From NCBI GenBank assembly GCA_021234155.1, contig JAJEKV010000087.1:2849242-2913241 (forward strand): a stretch of 64,000 nucleotides of DNA, written 5' to 3'. Origin of the DNA: Isoetes taiwanensis. Its lineage: Eukaryota; Streptophyta; Lycopodiopsida; Isoetales; Isoetaceae. Under the pieces are notes generated by a model. The model was not told where the DNA came from. It ran no database searches and saw only the letters and a program-made list of their open reading frames with translations. The translations under genes and the position numbers were made by a program. Below are positions 1 through 10,166 of this stretch, one piece after another; the first letter of the stretch is position 1; each line of letters opens with the position of its first letter.

Positions 1-1778
1 TACCTGTAGGGGTAACCGAGAAGAGGCAATACATAGGAACTCTAAGTCCCGATAAAAAAATCAAGACGAGGTGTATAGATTACAAGGAGTGAGATTATAT
101 AGACCAGTAGTCCATATATACTAATAGTTACCCTACTCGGGGGGAACAATTATAGGTACTGAAGTAGAAGGTGGAGGATCCGTTGCCTTGAGGCATAAAC
201 CCGTTAGAGATTAAGAGTTTGAAACGCTTAAGAGGGTAAGGAATTGGATAACCATATGGCGGTTACTAACGAAGATTGAAGCATTGGGTTTTCCTATTAG
301 AAGACCAGGAGGTTTTAGTGCCTCGACTTCATTATGAGGGAGCCAAAGACGACAGCATTTGAAGCTGATCAAAAGCTGAAGTCCACATGATAACTTAAGA
401 AAAATAGGGTAATTGTAATTAAGCATGGGTAATATGGAGGACACAAAGGATCCTTAGTGAAAGAAGCCTTTAGAAAAGCTCTGCATGTGAGGTAATAGCC
501 TTCGAAATTATGGCATGATCCCGTGGGTGAAAGTACCATCGGGCACTAAAGGAATGGTTGAAATAAGTAGAGACCCTATCAAATTATAGGCAGCATATGC
601 AAGTCCAACATAAAGTCGGCCCCTGTCCATTTGGGAAATAGGTGGCGAAGCCACACCATAAAGGTACATAGGCAATGGGTTTGTCTGGAAGAACTACCAC
701 GGTTATAGTTTAACTAAGTTAGAGCAGAGCTCTAGCATTGTGGGATGTGGAGATATGTTTATTATGTACATACCATGTACACATACGATAAACATCTTAG
801 GGAGGTAATGTAGGTGGTGACACAAGGAGAGAAAGATGAGCGTATCCTAAAGTTACTGATGAAGGGTCTGGAGATACGTTCAAAATGTGCAAAGGACCGT
901 CAATCCGTTGCATGCTAGGGTATGATGTGGTAGTTGGCACTTGAAATAAATGTCAACGGCCAATAGAATAAAGCTTAAGATAGTGGGGTTGAGTAGTACA
1001 ATAGTACAGTTCCAGGATAAGTAGCGAATAGCAGTTACCTGCTAAATGTTCGAATGTGTCTTGCAGAGACACCTAAGACTAGCTTTCCCATATGATCCAT
1101 ACCTGGATCAGGTAGAGGTGACGCCATGGGTTACATGGGGATGCAAGTTAACATATACAGGACTCGAACATTGATACAAGCCGGGGTTATATTAAACATA
1201 GGTAGTTGTAGAAAGGCTCACAAAATACAAGGCAAGCACCTTGATGACTCCAGGTAACTTGCAAAGGCTCACCCGCTCTTAGGCTATGACTATGGCTTAA
1301 ATGAGGATGCCAAGTTATTTGGAATGCCAGAACAGCGTTATAGCATCATGACAGAGAAATGTAATGACTAACATTTCCAGGATGTAGGACAATGTTGAAT
1401 CATAACCCCCAATGATAGGTGGGTTGACAACAGAAGGAGCATATAATAGCGGCTTAGAAGCTACAAGACGGTTAACGGATATGTAAAGGAGTAATTGGAT
1501 ACGTTGTGCTAGGCATAAAGGCCAGACGACTGAAAATCGGCCATAGACGTAGAAATCGTATTGAGGAAGGGGAGGATCTATATAGGAAGGTTATTACCTT
1601 CACGATTGTTGGATGAATGGCATAACTTCAAGGGTGATCTTCCCTATTATGCAAAGGTAGATTTCTGCCTTGAGAGGCAGCAAGAGCTGAAAAGCTTATG
1701 TAAAGATTTGGTGCATGGCTTAGGGAAGAGGACTTTACATGTCCTAAGACAAGATGGTGAATTGAATTCACGAAGGAC

Positions 1779-1779
<1 letters not shown>
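1..1779. other. Unrecognised repeat-like DNA, no gene
   Basis: I see no convincing coding exon, RNA gene or terminal repeat here. The few open frames are short, and the one starting at 1561 only looks long because it runs into a T-run. Base composition and texture resemble 10167-11280, on the other side of the retroelement, so both may belong to one older sequence split by that insertion. This is inference from appearance only. Confidence 0.4.

Positions 1780-1811
<32 letters not shown>
1780..1811 (+). repeat. T homopolymer at the left edge of the retroelement
   Basis: Thirty-two consecutive T lie at the left boundary of the element. As the genes are on the plus strand, a poly(A) tail would be expected at the right end as A, not at the left end as T. 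The run therefore looks like a junction feature, or a copy made in the opposite sense. Its length may be unreliable in the assembly. Confidence 0.8.
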
Positions 1812-1813
<2 letters not shown>

Positions 1814-2310
1814 TATTATTAATGGTCAATTTCTGCTCATGATGTTAAATGCATGGTCTATCATGCATGATAACTGTCTTAAATTTTAACTACATCAAGC
1901 AATGTTGGTAACTTTTGTAGTTGCTAATGGGTTTTTTTTTAAATATTCTTTCCTTGCAGATGATATGGTGACTATTATTCATGTAAGGCAAATAACTAAT
2001 ATTCGTTTTAGGGTTGGGCGGCCATGCAGTTCAGTAAGCCCTGACCTAATCCTATGAACTAAGACTTCTCGGGCAGTCACAACCTGGCAAAACCGGTATG
2101 ATTTCAGTAATAATCTCTGTTCGATTTTTGCATATATTGCATTTTTAATTCCTCTTGGGTGGAGCAAGCGTAAGTCCGAACCCCTTTTGTTAAAACTGTC
2201 GGTGCTAAGAACAGTACCTGTTTTCTACCTTATATTGCATTTTCGATGTGGTATTCCTGCATTTCCTTGATCTAGTGATCTCGCTCTGGTCGGCCTAGTT
2301 CCCTGTTGCT

Positions 2311-2664
2311 ATGGTGAGAAAGAAAGGTGACCTCAATCTTGCTACTAGAAAGAAGATTGAGGATGAGAAAAGACAAAATGCTAAACGCAAGAAAATGTTT
2401 GATTTCCATGTTCCTGTGTGCTCTGCAAAAAATAAGGCAGATCTGGCCATAATAACTCCTGCTGCCAATGCTCTGGAGAATTTGGGGGTTCCTGATGGTA
2501 ACAAGGATGCTGATGCAACTCTCCAGGACAACACCATTATTCCTGATGCTGAGGTAGAAATTATTGATTACAGGAGCATCCTGGCTCCAAGCAGCACTCC
2601 TACCATGGAGACCAACAATCATAAGGCAAATCTGGAGGCTTCTGGTCCCAATCAACCATCTCAG
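2311..2664 (+). CDS. First exon of the retroelement protein (basic N-terminal region)
   Basis: The 118 codons start at ATG 2311. The product is rich in Lys and Arg in the first 30 residues (MVRKKGD, then TRKKIEDEKRQNAKRKK), which looks like a nuclear-localisation or nucleic-acid-binding region. An acidic, Pro- and Asn-rich tail follows. Unspliced, the frame stops at 2668-2670. The codon before the stop is preceded by CAG|GTTTGA, a plausible splice donor in phase 0. The acceptor TTTATAG|GTAAAC at 4010/4011 is also phase 0 and continues straight into ORF1. I therefore read this as exon 1 of the ORF1 protein. A paralogous copy lies at 8569-8922 in the right repeat. The function is unknown; a role in RNA binding or nuclear import is a guess from composition. 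Confidence 0.6.
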
Positions 2665-4010
2665 GTTTGAGAGCCTGCTGCTGGGTGTATTCTATATTTT
2701 TATTTTTGATACTAGATCTAGATCTGAATGATGCTTTACATACTGATATTAATGCCTATCTCTCTCATATACTAGACATATATTGTTTGTTGTATTCTTT
2801 CATGGCTGGTTCAAATTGTAGTATAATGATGACTCCTGATCATGATTTATAAATTTGAATGAACTTGAAGCACTATGCCTTAGTGCTGCCCTGAAATACC
2901 ACTGTTATTTCTTCATATGCAGCCCTGCTAGGCTTAATTCCAACCTCTCTTTCCCTTTATTCTGAACATTATGATATGTAAGGAAGGATCTCTCATCACT
3001 CATTGCTGCTTTGTGTGTATAATGATATGGTCCTACTTTACCCTTTCCCTTGCTGGTCTAACTTGTCCTTATAAATGGTTTCTGATCTGTTTGTTTTAAT
3101 CCGGCTGATGCTTAATTTATGCTGAAATTTTACATGTCATATGTACGTTTCTAGCCAAGGCATCCTTTCCTACAACATCTTTTCCTACATCATCCTTACA
3201 ATATCATATGCTTTGCTAGCGCTGTTCTATTTTCTAGACATTATTCTTTGTTCCTTGTAATTCTCTAGGCTGGTCCATCTTTATTTGGTAAACTTATCCT
3301 AAAATGATGGGGTAATTGCTTAAACAGGGCATGTGGTGTAATATTGCTGTTGAATGGACTTCAATCATTTAGTCTTAGTGCTGCCATGAAATACCACTGT
3401 TATTCTTACTCATATGCAGCCTAGTTTATCTTAATCCTAACTTCTCTTTTTTCTGCTTTTTAATTGTTTGTATATCAGGCAGAGTGAAGGGGATAACTCA
3501 AAAGATCCCATGACACCTGCTAGTGCTGCCATGATTACCCATTAGGCTAATTTTTGGTTGGTTTACTGCAGGTAACAGGATCTTTTGCTCTTTGCACTGA
3601 TATGTTCTTGTTTATAAACTGTGGAGCGTCTCGCATATGAAGGCTTTCTTCAAAAATCTGTGGAACCTCTACTTTTCCAATGTTTTTCTACATTTTAAAC
3701 AAGTTTTGATTTAACTTGTTTCTGATTTACTTTCTGCCCTTATGATTATGAAAAAGGTTTTTATCATTCTTTGCTATATGATTATGATTATGGTACCAAT
3801 TCAATGCTTAGATATATGTACACCAATATTGTCTAAGACTGCTAATTGAAGACTAAATTCTCAATTGAGTTTTTTGGTTTTAAAGTTTTGACTTGTCTTG
3901 ACAAAGGTTTTTTTCATGCTTTCAGTACCATGGTTTAACCAAGGTCTTTGATTTGGTATCACTTGTGGTGTATACGTACTGTTCTAACCTTCTATTTTTA
4001 AACTTTATAG
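2665..4010 (+). other. Putative intron joining exon 1 to ORF1
   Basis: The donor CAG|GTTTGA lies at 2664/2665 and the acceptor TATAG|GTAAACATG at 4010/4011, after a T-rich stretch. Both junctions are phase 0, so splicing fuses the 118-codon exon to ORF1 without a stop. The sequence is T-rich and has no long ORF, as expected for a plant intron. Alternative acceptors exist at about 3478 and 3571. The intron spans the inner edge of the left repeat, near 3910. Confidence 0.5.
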
Positions 4011-5615
4011 GTAAACATGATCTCCAATGAAGAGGATACCAACAAACAATGGATTAAAGAGCTGATAGCTCTGCATTATAATGAGTGCGGTGTGGAAAGC
4101 CCTAACATTGCTGTTCAAACAATTCTTGCCTGCATCAAATCCAAGGGCATCCACGAATACATCACATTTCGGGAATCGCATCTTAATGAGAAGAAGTGGT
4201 CACCCGTGACTTGTCTTGGGTTCAATGGGTGGTTTAAAGCATTCCACTTCATGAAAAAGGTAAATTTTGAATACTCTAAATGTAAGGATCTTTTGATCTC
4301 AATTTACAATGAGATGCCCACGGTTCTCTTCAATAGAACATGTGCTGAAGACAAAGCTGGCAGGGCCTTTATGATTGGGCTCACTGCTCTGGAAAAGGTC
4401 AACGAGATTACTCCCCTTACTTTTGAGTCTGATGATAACCCTGCTCAAGCAGACCTGCCAAATTGCCTTTTCTCTGACAATGATTTATCCCAAGAAGATT
4501 TTCTTAGCCTTGACAGTTGTAATACACTCTTAAAAGAAGATGCATATGTCTTCAAATCTACTGAGGGCTCTGATGATAAAGTCCCTTTTCTTACATTAGC
4601 AAACTCTGCATGTTTCCCCATTATCACTGAACCTGCTGTTGAAAGTCTTTCTTCTGGCTACTTCTATGCTCTATGGAAGAGTCAAAACTTTGGTGCCCTT
4701 GCCCCAATGGATCTTGATACATGGAAGGCATTTGCAGGGGTAACTGATGAAGAAATTATGACGGCTAAGTGTAAGGCTGCCAAGCTGGAAAAATATTTCA
4801 TCATGGAAAAACTAGACGTTAACTTTGATATTACCTTCTTTGAACAAAACTGCATCAAGAATACAGGGCTGTTTGTTAGCCAGAAGGGTCACATGGCATA
4901 CCCTGGGGAGGAAAGGGGAGAATTCTATCTCAAAAGAGTATGGAGGACACACTGCCCCTACTTTAAGTGCAAGTGTGACAAACGAAAAAAGAATGGTAAA
5001 TCTGAATGTCCCAGTGGTATAATTTGGTTTGACCAGGGAATCTGGTTTTTATTGAATAACATGGAGTCTGTTTACCCTGGCACAACTCCCATGATGAAGA
5101 TGGTCACCATGACTAAAATTTTGAACAAGGTTATGAAGCCTGCAGTACTTGCATACATATCATATCTTGAGGTCAGAAGGGTTTTTCTTGAAATGGCTTT
5201 TACCTTTGCCAATTCCCCTCATGTTGACCTTAGGATGCTTTATGGAAACAGTAAGCTTGCTGAAATCGCTGAAAAATCTATCAGGCATGTGGACTTTTTG
5301 AAAAAGAATCCACTCAACAAGCGACCTTCTTTCTCGGTTCCTAGCAAACCTTTATCTTCTTATAGCAATGGGCAAATGCAGGTTTTTTCACCTAAGATGC
5401 CTCCAAGGGTTACTCATGACCCTAAACTTGGCACCCCAACGAGAAATGATAAAGATTTCATGAAGAACAGTGAATCTAACACTGTGCAGGGCAACACTTA
5501 TGGCAACAGCAGCAATGATGAATTCTCCGTAACTAAAGGGGGAAACAAGACTATTTCCCTGGATGATTGCTCTCAGTTACAGCTCTCTTATGTGGAAGAA
5601 AGCAAGGAGGCTTAG
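4011..5615 (+). CDS. Retroelement ORF1 protein, unknown family
   Basis: The frame is open from the acceptor at 4011 (ATG at 4017) to TAG at 5613-5615, about 533 codons. I do not recognise the family. Near residues 318-337 is a cysteine-rich stretch, CPYFKCKCDKRKK followed by a Cys about nine residues on, which could bind zinc or nucleic acid. The C-terminal 100 residues are Ser, Asn and Lys rich and look disordered. No protease, integrase or GIY-YIG motif is visible. A phase-0 donor-like CAG|GTTTTT at 5381/5382 and the phase-0 acceptor TTGTAG|GAACCC at 5884/5885 would fuse ORF1 residues 1-455 to the RT reading frame. So ORF1 and ORF2 may be one spliced polyprotein or two separate products. 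A nucleic-acid-binding Gag-like role is inference. Confidence 0.55.
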   Translation, partial: VNMISNEEDTNKQWIKELIALHYNECGVESPNIAVQTILACIKSKGIHEYITFRESHLNEKKWSPVTCLGFNGWFKAFHFMKKVNFEYSKCKDLLISIYNEMPTVLFNRTCAEDKAGRAFMIGLTALEKVNEITPLTFESDDNPAQADLPNCLFSDNDLSQEDFLSLDSCNTLLKEDAYVFKSTEGSDDKVPFLTLANSACFPIITEPAVESLSSGYFYALWKSQNFGALAPMDLDTWKAFAGVTDEEIMTAKCKAAKLEKYFIMEKLDVNFDITFFEQNCIKNTGLFVSQKGHMAYPGEERGEFYLKRVWRTHCPYFKCKCDKRKKNGKSECPSGIIWFDQGIWFLLNNMESVYPGTTPMMKMVTMTKILNKVMKPAVLAYISYLEVRRVFLEMAFTFANSPHVDLRMLYGNSKLAEIAEKSIRHVDFLKKNPLNKRPSFSVPSKPLSSYSNGQMQVFSPKMPPRVTHDPKLGTPTRNDKDFMKNSESNTVQGNTYGNSSNDEFSVTKGGNKTISLDDCSQLQLSYVEESKEA

Positions 5616-5884
5616 TAATTGCCTTTTTTCTGAATATTTCTATTTCTGTTTTTTGACCCTCCCAAGATTTTCAAAATCATGTTTTACTTGGGATTGTGGT
5701 TTACATTGTCAAAAACATTTGCCAAATTATATGAAACAGCACCTTCTTGGTGCTTTTTAAACAGTAATAGACAAGGATTACTCCTTCTATTGCAACCCTC
5801 ATTTCTGTCAAGCATTTTTAATAAACTTTAAAAACTCTATTGTTTTTTCATACCTCTGATCCAAACTTCTATCTGTGCTTGTAG
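5616..5884 (+). other. Spacer or intron between ORF1 and the RT ORF
   Basis: The 269 bases are T-rich with stops in all frames, and end in CTGTGCTTGTAG|GAACCC, a good plant splice acceptor. The best in-frame donor I can find lies inside ORF1 at 5381/5382. If it is not spliced, ORF2 would need internal initiation at ATG 5891. Confidence 0.4.
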
Positions 5885-7947
5885 GAACCCATGACTTCCA
5901 TAACAAGGACTATTATCAAAGACTGCAACAGGAGGAAACACCTCAACACCATTAAACCTAAGGACGATTCTAAAATTATACATATGACCTATCTGTCTAG
6001 AGCTCTTGACAAGTTCAATTTGAAAAATATTTTCGGCTCTGTACTATTTGAAGTACTTGGGGACAGAGGCATTGAGTTGATTGACAAAACTATTTTCTCG
6101 TGGAGATATGTGGACCAAATTAAAAGCAAAGTTTATCAACCCTTCAGAATATTTGCTGATGGCACCACCAACAGATGTCCTTGCAGTAACCCTGCTCTAA
6201 AACAGTTTGTTGACCCTACCATAGGGCATATAAGGTCCACCGACCTTAATATTATTCATAATGCTAAGCTGAGGAATGCCTTTGCCAAAGGCTTAAACCA
6301 TATCCCAGATTGCCCATTGAACGTTCAAGGCTTCATGGAATGCTGTCAACTCTTATGTAATGATTTCCTTAGGGTTCATCATTATGACCTTTTGGACCTC
6401 TCGGATTCAGATAAAGACAATTTGACTGAAATCATACTCAGATTTTGCCACATGAACATTGTGGAGCACATGAAAAATGTGCATACTAAACGTTTTCTGT
6501 GGAAGGATGCAGATGTTTGCAGCAACCTTGAATGGTTAACCAAAAATTTCTTCATATCAGGAATTGATAAAGCTGCGAATAATGCTTCGTTTATCTATCA
6601 ATGCCACATCAGGGAGATGGCTATTAAAAGGCTCAACAGCTCGGACTTTGAAAAAATTCTATCATCTCCTACTGAAATTAAATCCAATTGCATTTCTGAT
6701 ATTAAGAGCTTTGAATTTCAGGCAGCTATTGAAAGCTCCAAACTCCCATATCTTATGGCATGCTATAAAGCGCACAAGCAGGAGTACCGTTGGTTAACTA
6801 ACGCTCACAACTCCCTGTATACAGAGGTATCCTCATATGTAACTGCTGTTTTGAACAACTGTATGAATGTATGGGCAGAGGTCTGTCATAGACAAACAGC
6901 TCAAATCAGGCTTTGGTGTAAACAAGTCAATGCTTGTTGGATCGTAAATTCATCATATGATGTCACATTAAATGTACCGCACCAAATATATGATGTTTTC
7001 TCAGCAGACATCTTGAAGTGCTATGAAAACATCCCGTTGGAAGGGGATGATGGCATCATTTACATCATGAATGAAGTAGTTGATTTCGTCTGGGATCACA
7101 TGAGGGATCATAATCTGTTTTTTCATCTTATGGTTAAGGAAAAGAATGGCAAGTATGCTACCAAATGGTGCAAGCATCTTAATGACAAGGATGACACTAG
7201 CTGGAAACTTATGGATAGAGCAGAATTCAAGAAGGTTAACTCATGGCTTTTAAGCCACTGCTTTCTGCAAATGGGCAATGAAGTCTGGAGACAATGCAAA
7301 GGCATTCCCATGGGGTTTGCCTGCAGTCCTGCATGGTGCAATCTGTACCTCGCATGGTATGAGCTCAAATTTATTCTTAAACTGAAGAATGGGACATTAA
7401 GAAGTTTCAGCATACCTCTAGGTACATTGATGACTTAAACATCATTAATGGGGGTCACCTACAGGAATTTTTTGCCAAGGACTCCAAGATTACTATCTAT
7501 GACATGCAGCATCTGTCTATTAAAGATGAAACAATATATAAATTGGATGAAGAAAACCAGCCATATGGGGCTAAAGCTCATTTCCTTAACCTCTCCTTTT
7601 TGATTACTGATCATGAACGCGGGATGTTCTCTTTATCTAGGTTTGATAAAAGGGTCAAGCTTCCCTTTGCAGTCAATAAATTCATTATGGCGGACAGTTG
7701 TAGACCTTATAACCAAGCATCTAAGGTAATTATTTCACAATTTTTACCCTATGTGTATGCTCACTCATGTGCCTATGCTGCTGCATATGACCTTAAAAGT
7801 CTCATTGATGCTTTCCATGAGAACGGTTTCTCTAGAAAAGATATGATCAATAATGTCTACGCGTGCCTGAATAATGAGCAGTTCCCAGGACTACTCTACC
7901 GCCTGGGGGACATGAAACGTGTTCTAAATACAATTTTGAGGCTGTAA
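5885..7947 (+). pseudogene. Retroelement reverse transcriptase, one frameshift
   Basis: Codons run from 5885 (ATG 5891) to a premature TGA at 7436-7438. The correct frame continues in the next register from near 7380-7400 to TAA at 7945-7947, about 685 residues in all. Visible blocks in order are: an N-terminal CPCSNP then GHIRSTDLNIIHN; GIDKAANNASFIYQ (fingers); motif A SADILKCYENIPLEG; GIPMGFACSPAWCNLYL (motif B); then, after the frameshift, RYIDDLNI with the catalytic Asp pair; and a thumb-like region with SRFDKRVKLPF. These signatures match a group of eukaryotic RTs close to Penelope-like elements and telomerase, not Copia, Gypsy or L1. No RNase H or GIY-YIG domain follows. The break lies between motif B and the YIDD motif, in an A-rich run around CTGAAGAATGGG. 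It inactivates the enzyme unless it is a sequencing error. Confidence 0.8.
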
Positions 7948-8080
7948 GTGTTAAGCATGTTTACAATTAATTCAGTATGGTTTGGGTAGGGCCTTGATTA
8001 CAGCAAGGTCCTAGCCCCCTTACTGTAATCTTTTTCTGTTACTTTTCTTAAAAGGCTCTCCCTTACCACGGTTGGAGGCA
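7948..8080 (+). other. 3' untranslated tail of the retroelement core
   Basis: This short T-rich stretch follows the RT stop and runs up to the right repeat. It contains GCAAGGTCCTAGCCCCC and GTTGGAGGCAGG, just before the T-run where the second repeat begins. It resembles the 3' tail of non-LTR elements. It is absent next to the left repeat, so it marks the 3' end of the core unit. Confidence 0.45.
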
Positions 8081-10166
8081 GGTTTTTTTAATTATTAATG
8101 GTCAATTTCTGCTCATGATGTTAAATGCATGGTCTATCATGCATGATAACTGTCTTAAATTTTAACTACATCAAGCAATGTTGGTAACTTTTGTAGTTGC
8201 TAATGGGTTTTTTTTAAAATATTCTTTCCTTGCAGATGATATGGTGACTATTATTCATGTAAAGCAAATAACTAATATTCGTTTTAGGGTTGGGCGGCCA
8301 TGCAGTTCAGTAAGCCCTGACCTAATCCTATGAACTAAGACTTCTCGGGCAGTCACAACCTGGCAAAACCGGTATCTGTTCGATTTTGCATATATTGCAT
8401 TTTTAATTCCTCTTGGGTGGAGCAAGCGTAAGTCCGAACCCCTTTTGTTAAAACTGTCGGTGCTAAGAACAGTACCTGTTTTCTACCTTATATTGCATTT
8501 TCGATGTGGCATTCCTGCATTTCCTTCATCCAGTGATCTCGCTCCGGTCGGCCTAGTTCCCTGTTGCTATGGTGAGAAAGAAAGGTGACCTCAATCTTGC
8601 TACTAGAAAGAAGATTGAGGATGAGAAAAGACAAAATGCTAAACGCAAGAAAATGTTTGATTTCCATGTTCCTGTGTGCTCTGCAAAAAATAAGGCAGAT
8701 CTGGCCACAATAACTCCTGCTGCCAATGCTCTGGAGAATTTGGGGGTTCCTGATGGTAACAAGGATGCTGATGCAACTCTCCAAGACAACACCATTATTC
8801 CTGATGCTGAGGTAGAAATTATTGATTACAGGAGCATCCTGGCTCCAAGCAGCACTCCTGCCATGGAGACCAGCAATCATAAGGCAAATCTGGAGGCTTC
8901 TGGTCCCAATCAACCATCTCAGGTTTGAGAACCTGCTGCCGGGTGTATTCTATATTTTTATTTTTGATACTAGATCTAGATCTGCATGATGCTTTACATA
9001 CTGATATTAATGCCTATCTCTCTCATATACTAGACATATATTGTTTAAGTCTTGTTGTATTCTTTCATGGCTGGTTCAAATTGTAGTATAATGATGACTC
9101 CTGATCATGATTTATAAATTTGAATGAACTTGAAGCACTATGCCTTAGTGCTGCCCTGAAATACCACTGCTATTTCTTCATATGCAGCCCTGCTAGGCTT
9201 AATTCCAACCTCTCTTTCCCTTTATTCTGAACATTATGATATGTAAGGAAGGATCTCTCATCACTCATTGCTGCTTTGTGTGTATAATGATATGGTCCTA
9301 CTTTACCCTTTCCCTTGCTGGTCTAACTTGTCCTTATAAATGGTTTCTGATCTGTTTGTTTTAATCCGGCTGATGCTTAATTTATGCTGAAATTTTACAT
9401 GTCATATGTACGTTTCTAGCCAAGGCATCCTTTCCTACATCATCCTTATAATATCATATGCTTTGCTAGCGCTGCTCTATTTTCTAGACATTATTCTTTG
9501 TTCCTTGTAATTCTCTAGGCTGGTCCATCTCTATTTGGTAAACTTATCCTAAAATGATGGGATAATTGCTTAAACAGGGCATGTGGTGTAATATTGCTGT
9601 TGAATGGACTTCAATCATTTAGTCTTAGTGCTGCCATGAAATACCACTGTTATTCTTACTCATATGCAGCCTAGTTTATCTTAATCCTAACTTCTCTTAT
9701 TTCTGCTTTTTAATTGTTTGTATATCAGGCAGAGTGAAGGGGATAACTCAAAAGATCCCATGACACCTGCTAGTGCTGCCATGATTACCCATTAGGCTAA
9801 TTTTTGGTTGGTTTACTGCAGGTAACAGGATCTTTTGCTCTTTGCACTGATATGTTCTTGTTTATAAACTGTGGAGCGTCTCGCATATGAAGGCTTTCTT
9901 CAAAAATCTGTGGAACCTCTACTTTTCCAATGTTTTTCTACATTTTAAACAAGTTTTGATTTAACTTGTTTCTGATTTACTTTCTGCCCTTATGATTATG
10001 AAAAAGGTTTTTATCATTCTTTGCTATATGATTATGATTATGGTACCAATTCAATGCTTAGATATATGTACACCAATATTGTCTAAGACTGCTAATTGAA
10101 GACTAAATTCTCAATTGAGTTTTTTGGTTTTAAAGTCTTGACTTGTCTTGACAAAGGTTTTTTTTT
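8081..10166 (+). repeat. Right long direct repeat (pseudo-LTR)
   Basis: This is the second copy of the 2.1 kb repeat. It starts after a short T-run (GTTTTTTTAATTATTAATGG) and ends at GACAAAGG followed by about ten T, where homology with the left copy stops. It contains the 5' part of an element (first exon and most of the intron) but no ORF1 or RT. It therefore behaves like the start of a second, head-to-tail copy cut short at the T-run. Confidence 0.85.
8569..8922 (+). pseudogene. Second copy of the basic first exon
   Basis: This matches the exon at 2311-2664, with the same ATG and the same CAG|GTTTGA donor context at the end. By eye I find four base differences: ATA to ACA, CAG to CAA, ACC to GCC and AAC to AGC. 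Three of the four change the protein, which suggests no selection since the repeats split. No ORF1 follows, so it has nothing to splice to inside the element. Confidence 0.6.

Larger units (their letters stand above)
1780..3910 (+). repeat. Left long direct repeat (pseudo-LTR)
   Basis: It matches 8081-10166 along its length with scattered substitutions and a few indels. For example, about 18 bases near 2098-2116 are missing from the right copy, and the right copy has a short insertion near 9047. It begins with a 32-base T-run and ends at the motif GACAAAGG followed by T. It contains the first exon (2311-2664) and most of the following intron, so the promoter and first exon lie inside the repeat. 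The few differences indicate a fairly recent origin. Confidence 0.85.
1780..10166 (+). mobile_element. Penelope-like retroelement with 2.1 kb direct repeats and introns
   Basis: Two near-identical direct repeats (1780-3910 and 8081-10166) flank a unique core with two long plus-strand ORFs, the second a reverse transcriptase. The repeats do not start TG or end CA, there is no primer site or polypurine tract, and no integrase, protease or RNase H is visible, so this is not an ordinary LTR retrotransposon. Repeat edges lie at T-runs: 1780-1811 on the left, about 8081-8087 in the middle and about 10158-10167 on the right. Penelope-like elements are known for pseudo-LTR direct repeats made by tandem arrangement and for keeping introns, and both traits appear here. 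I see no GIY-YIG endonuclease, so it may be an endonuclease-lacking type or have lost the domain. No target duplication could be found. The element is probably dead because of the RT frameshift. Placement in the Penelope clade is inference; that it is a retroelement with an RT is solid. Confidence 0.7.

Noticed and set aside
1561-1842. 93-codon ORF ending in a long Phe run
   Set aside because: The run is the T homopolymer at the element edge, and the upstream part has no protein-like pattern.
2005-2020. TTTTAGGGTTGGG as a telomere-repeat target for an endonuclease-lacking Penelope element
   Set aside because: Only one TTTAGGG-like unit is present, inside the repeat rather than at its edge; no telomeric tract flanks the element.
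3095-3165. A CTGATG...CTGAAA arrangement like a hammerhead ribozyme core, which Penelope-like elements often carry
   Set aside because: The core reads CTGATGC where CTGANGA is needed, the helices do not pair, and no cleavage-site triplet is in place. No better match was seen in either repeat.
1780-10166. Reading the 2.1 kb repeats as ordinary LTRs
   Set aside because: There are no TG...CA ends, no primer site after the left repeat, no polypurine tract before the right one, and no integrase or RNase H.
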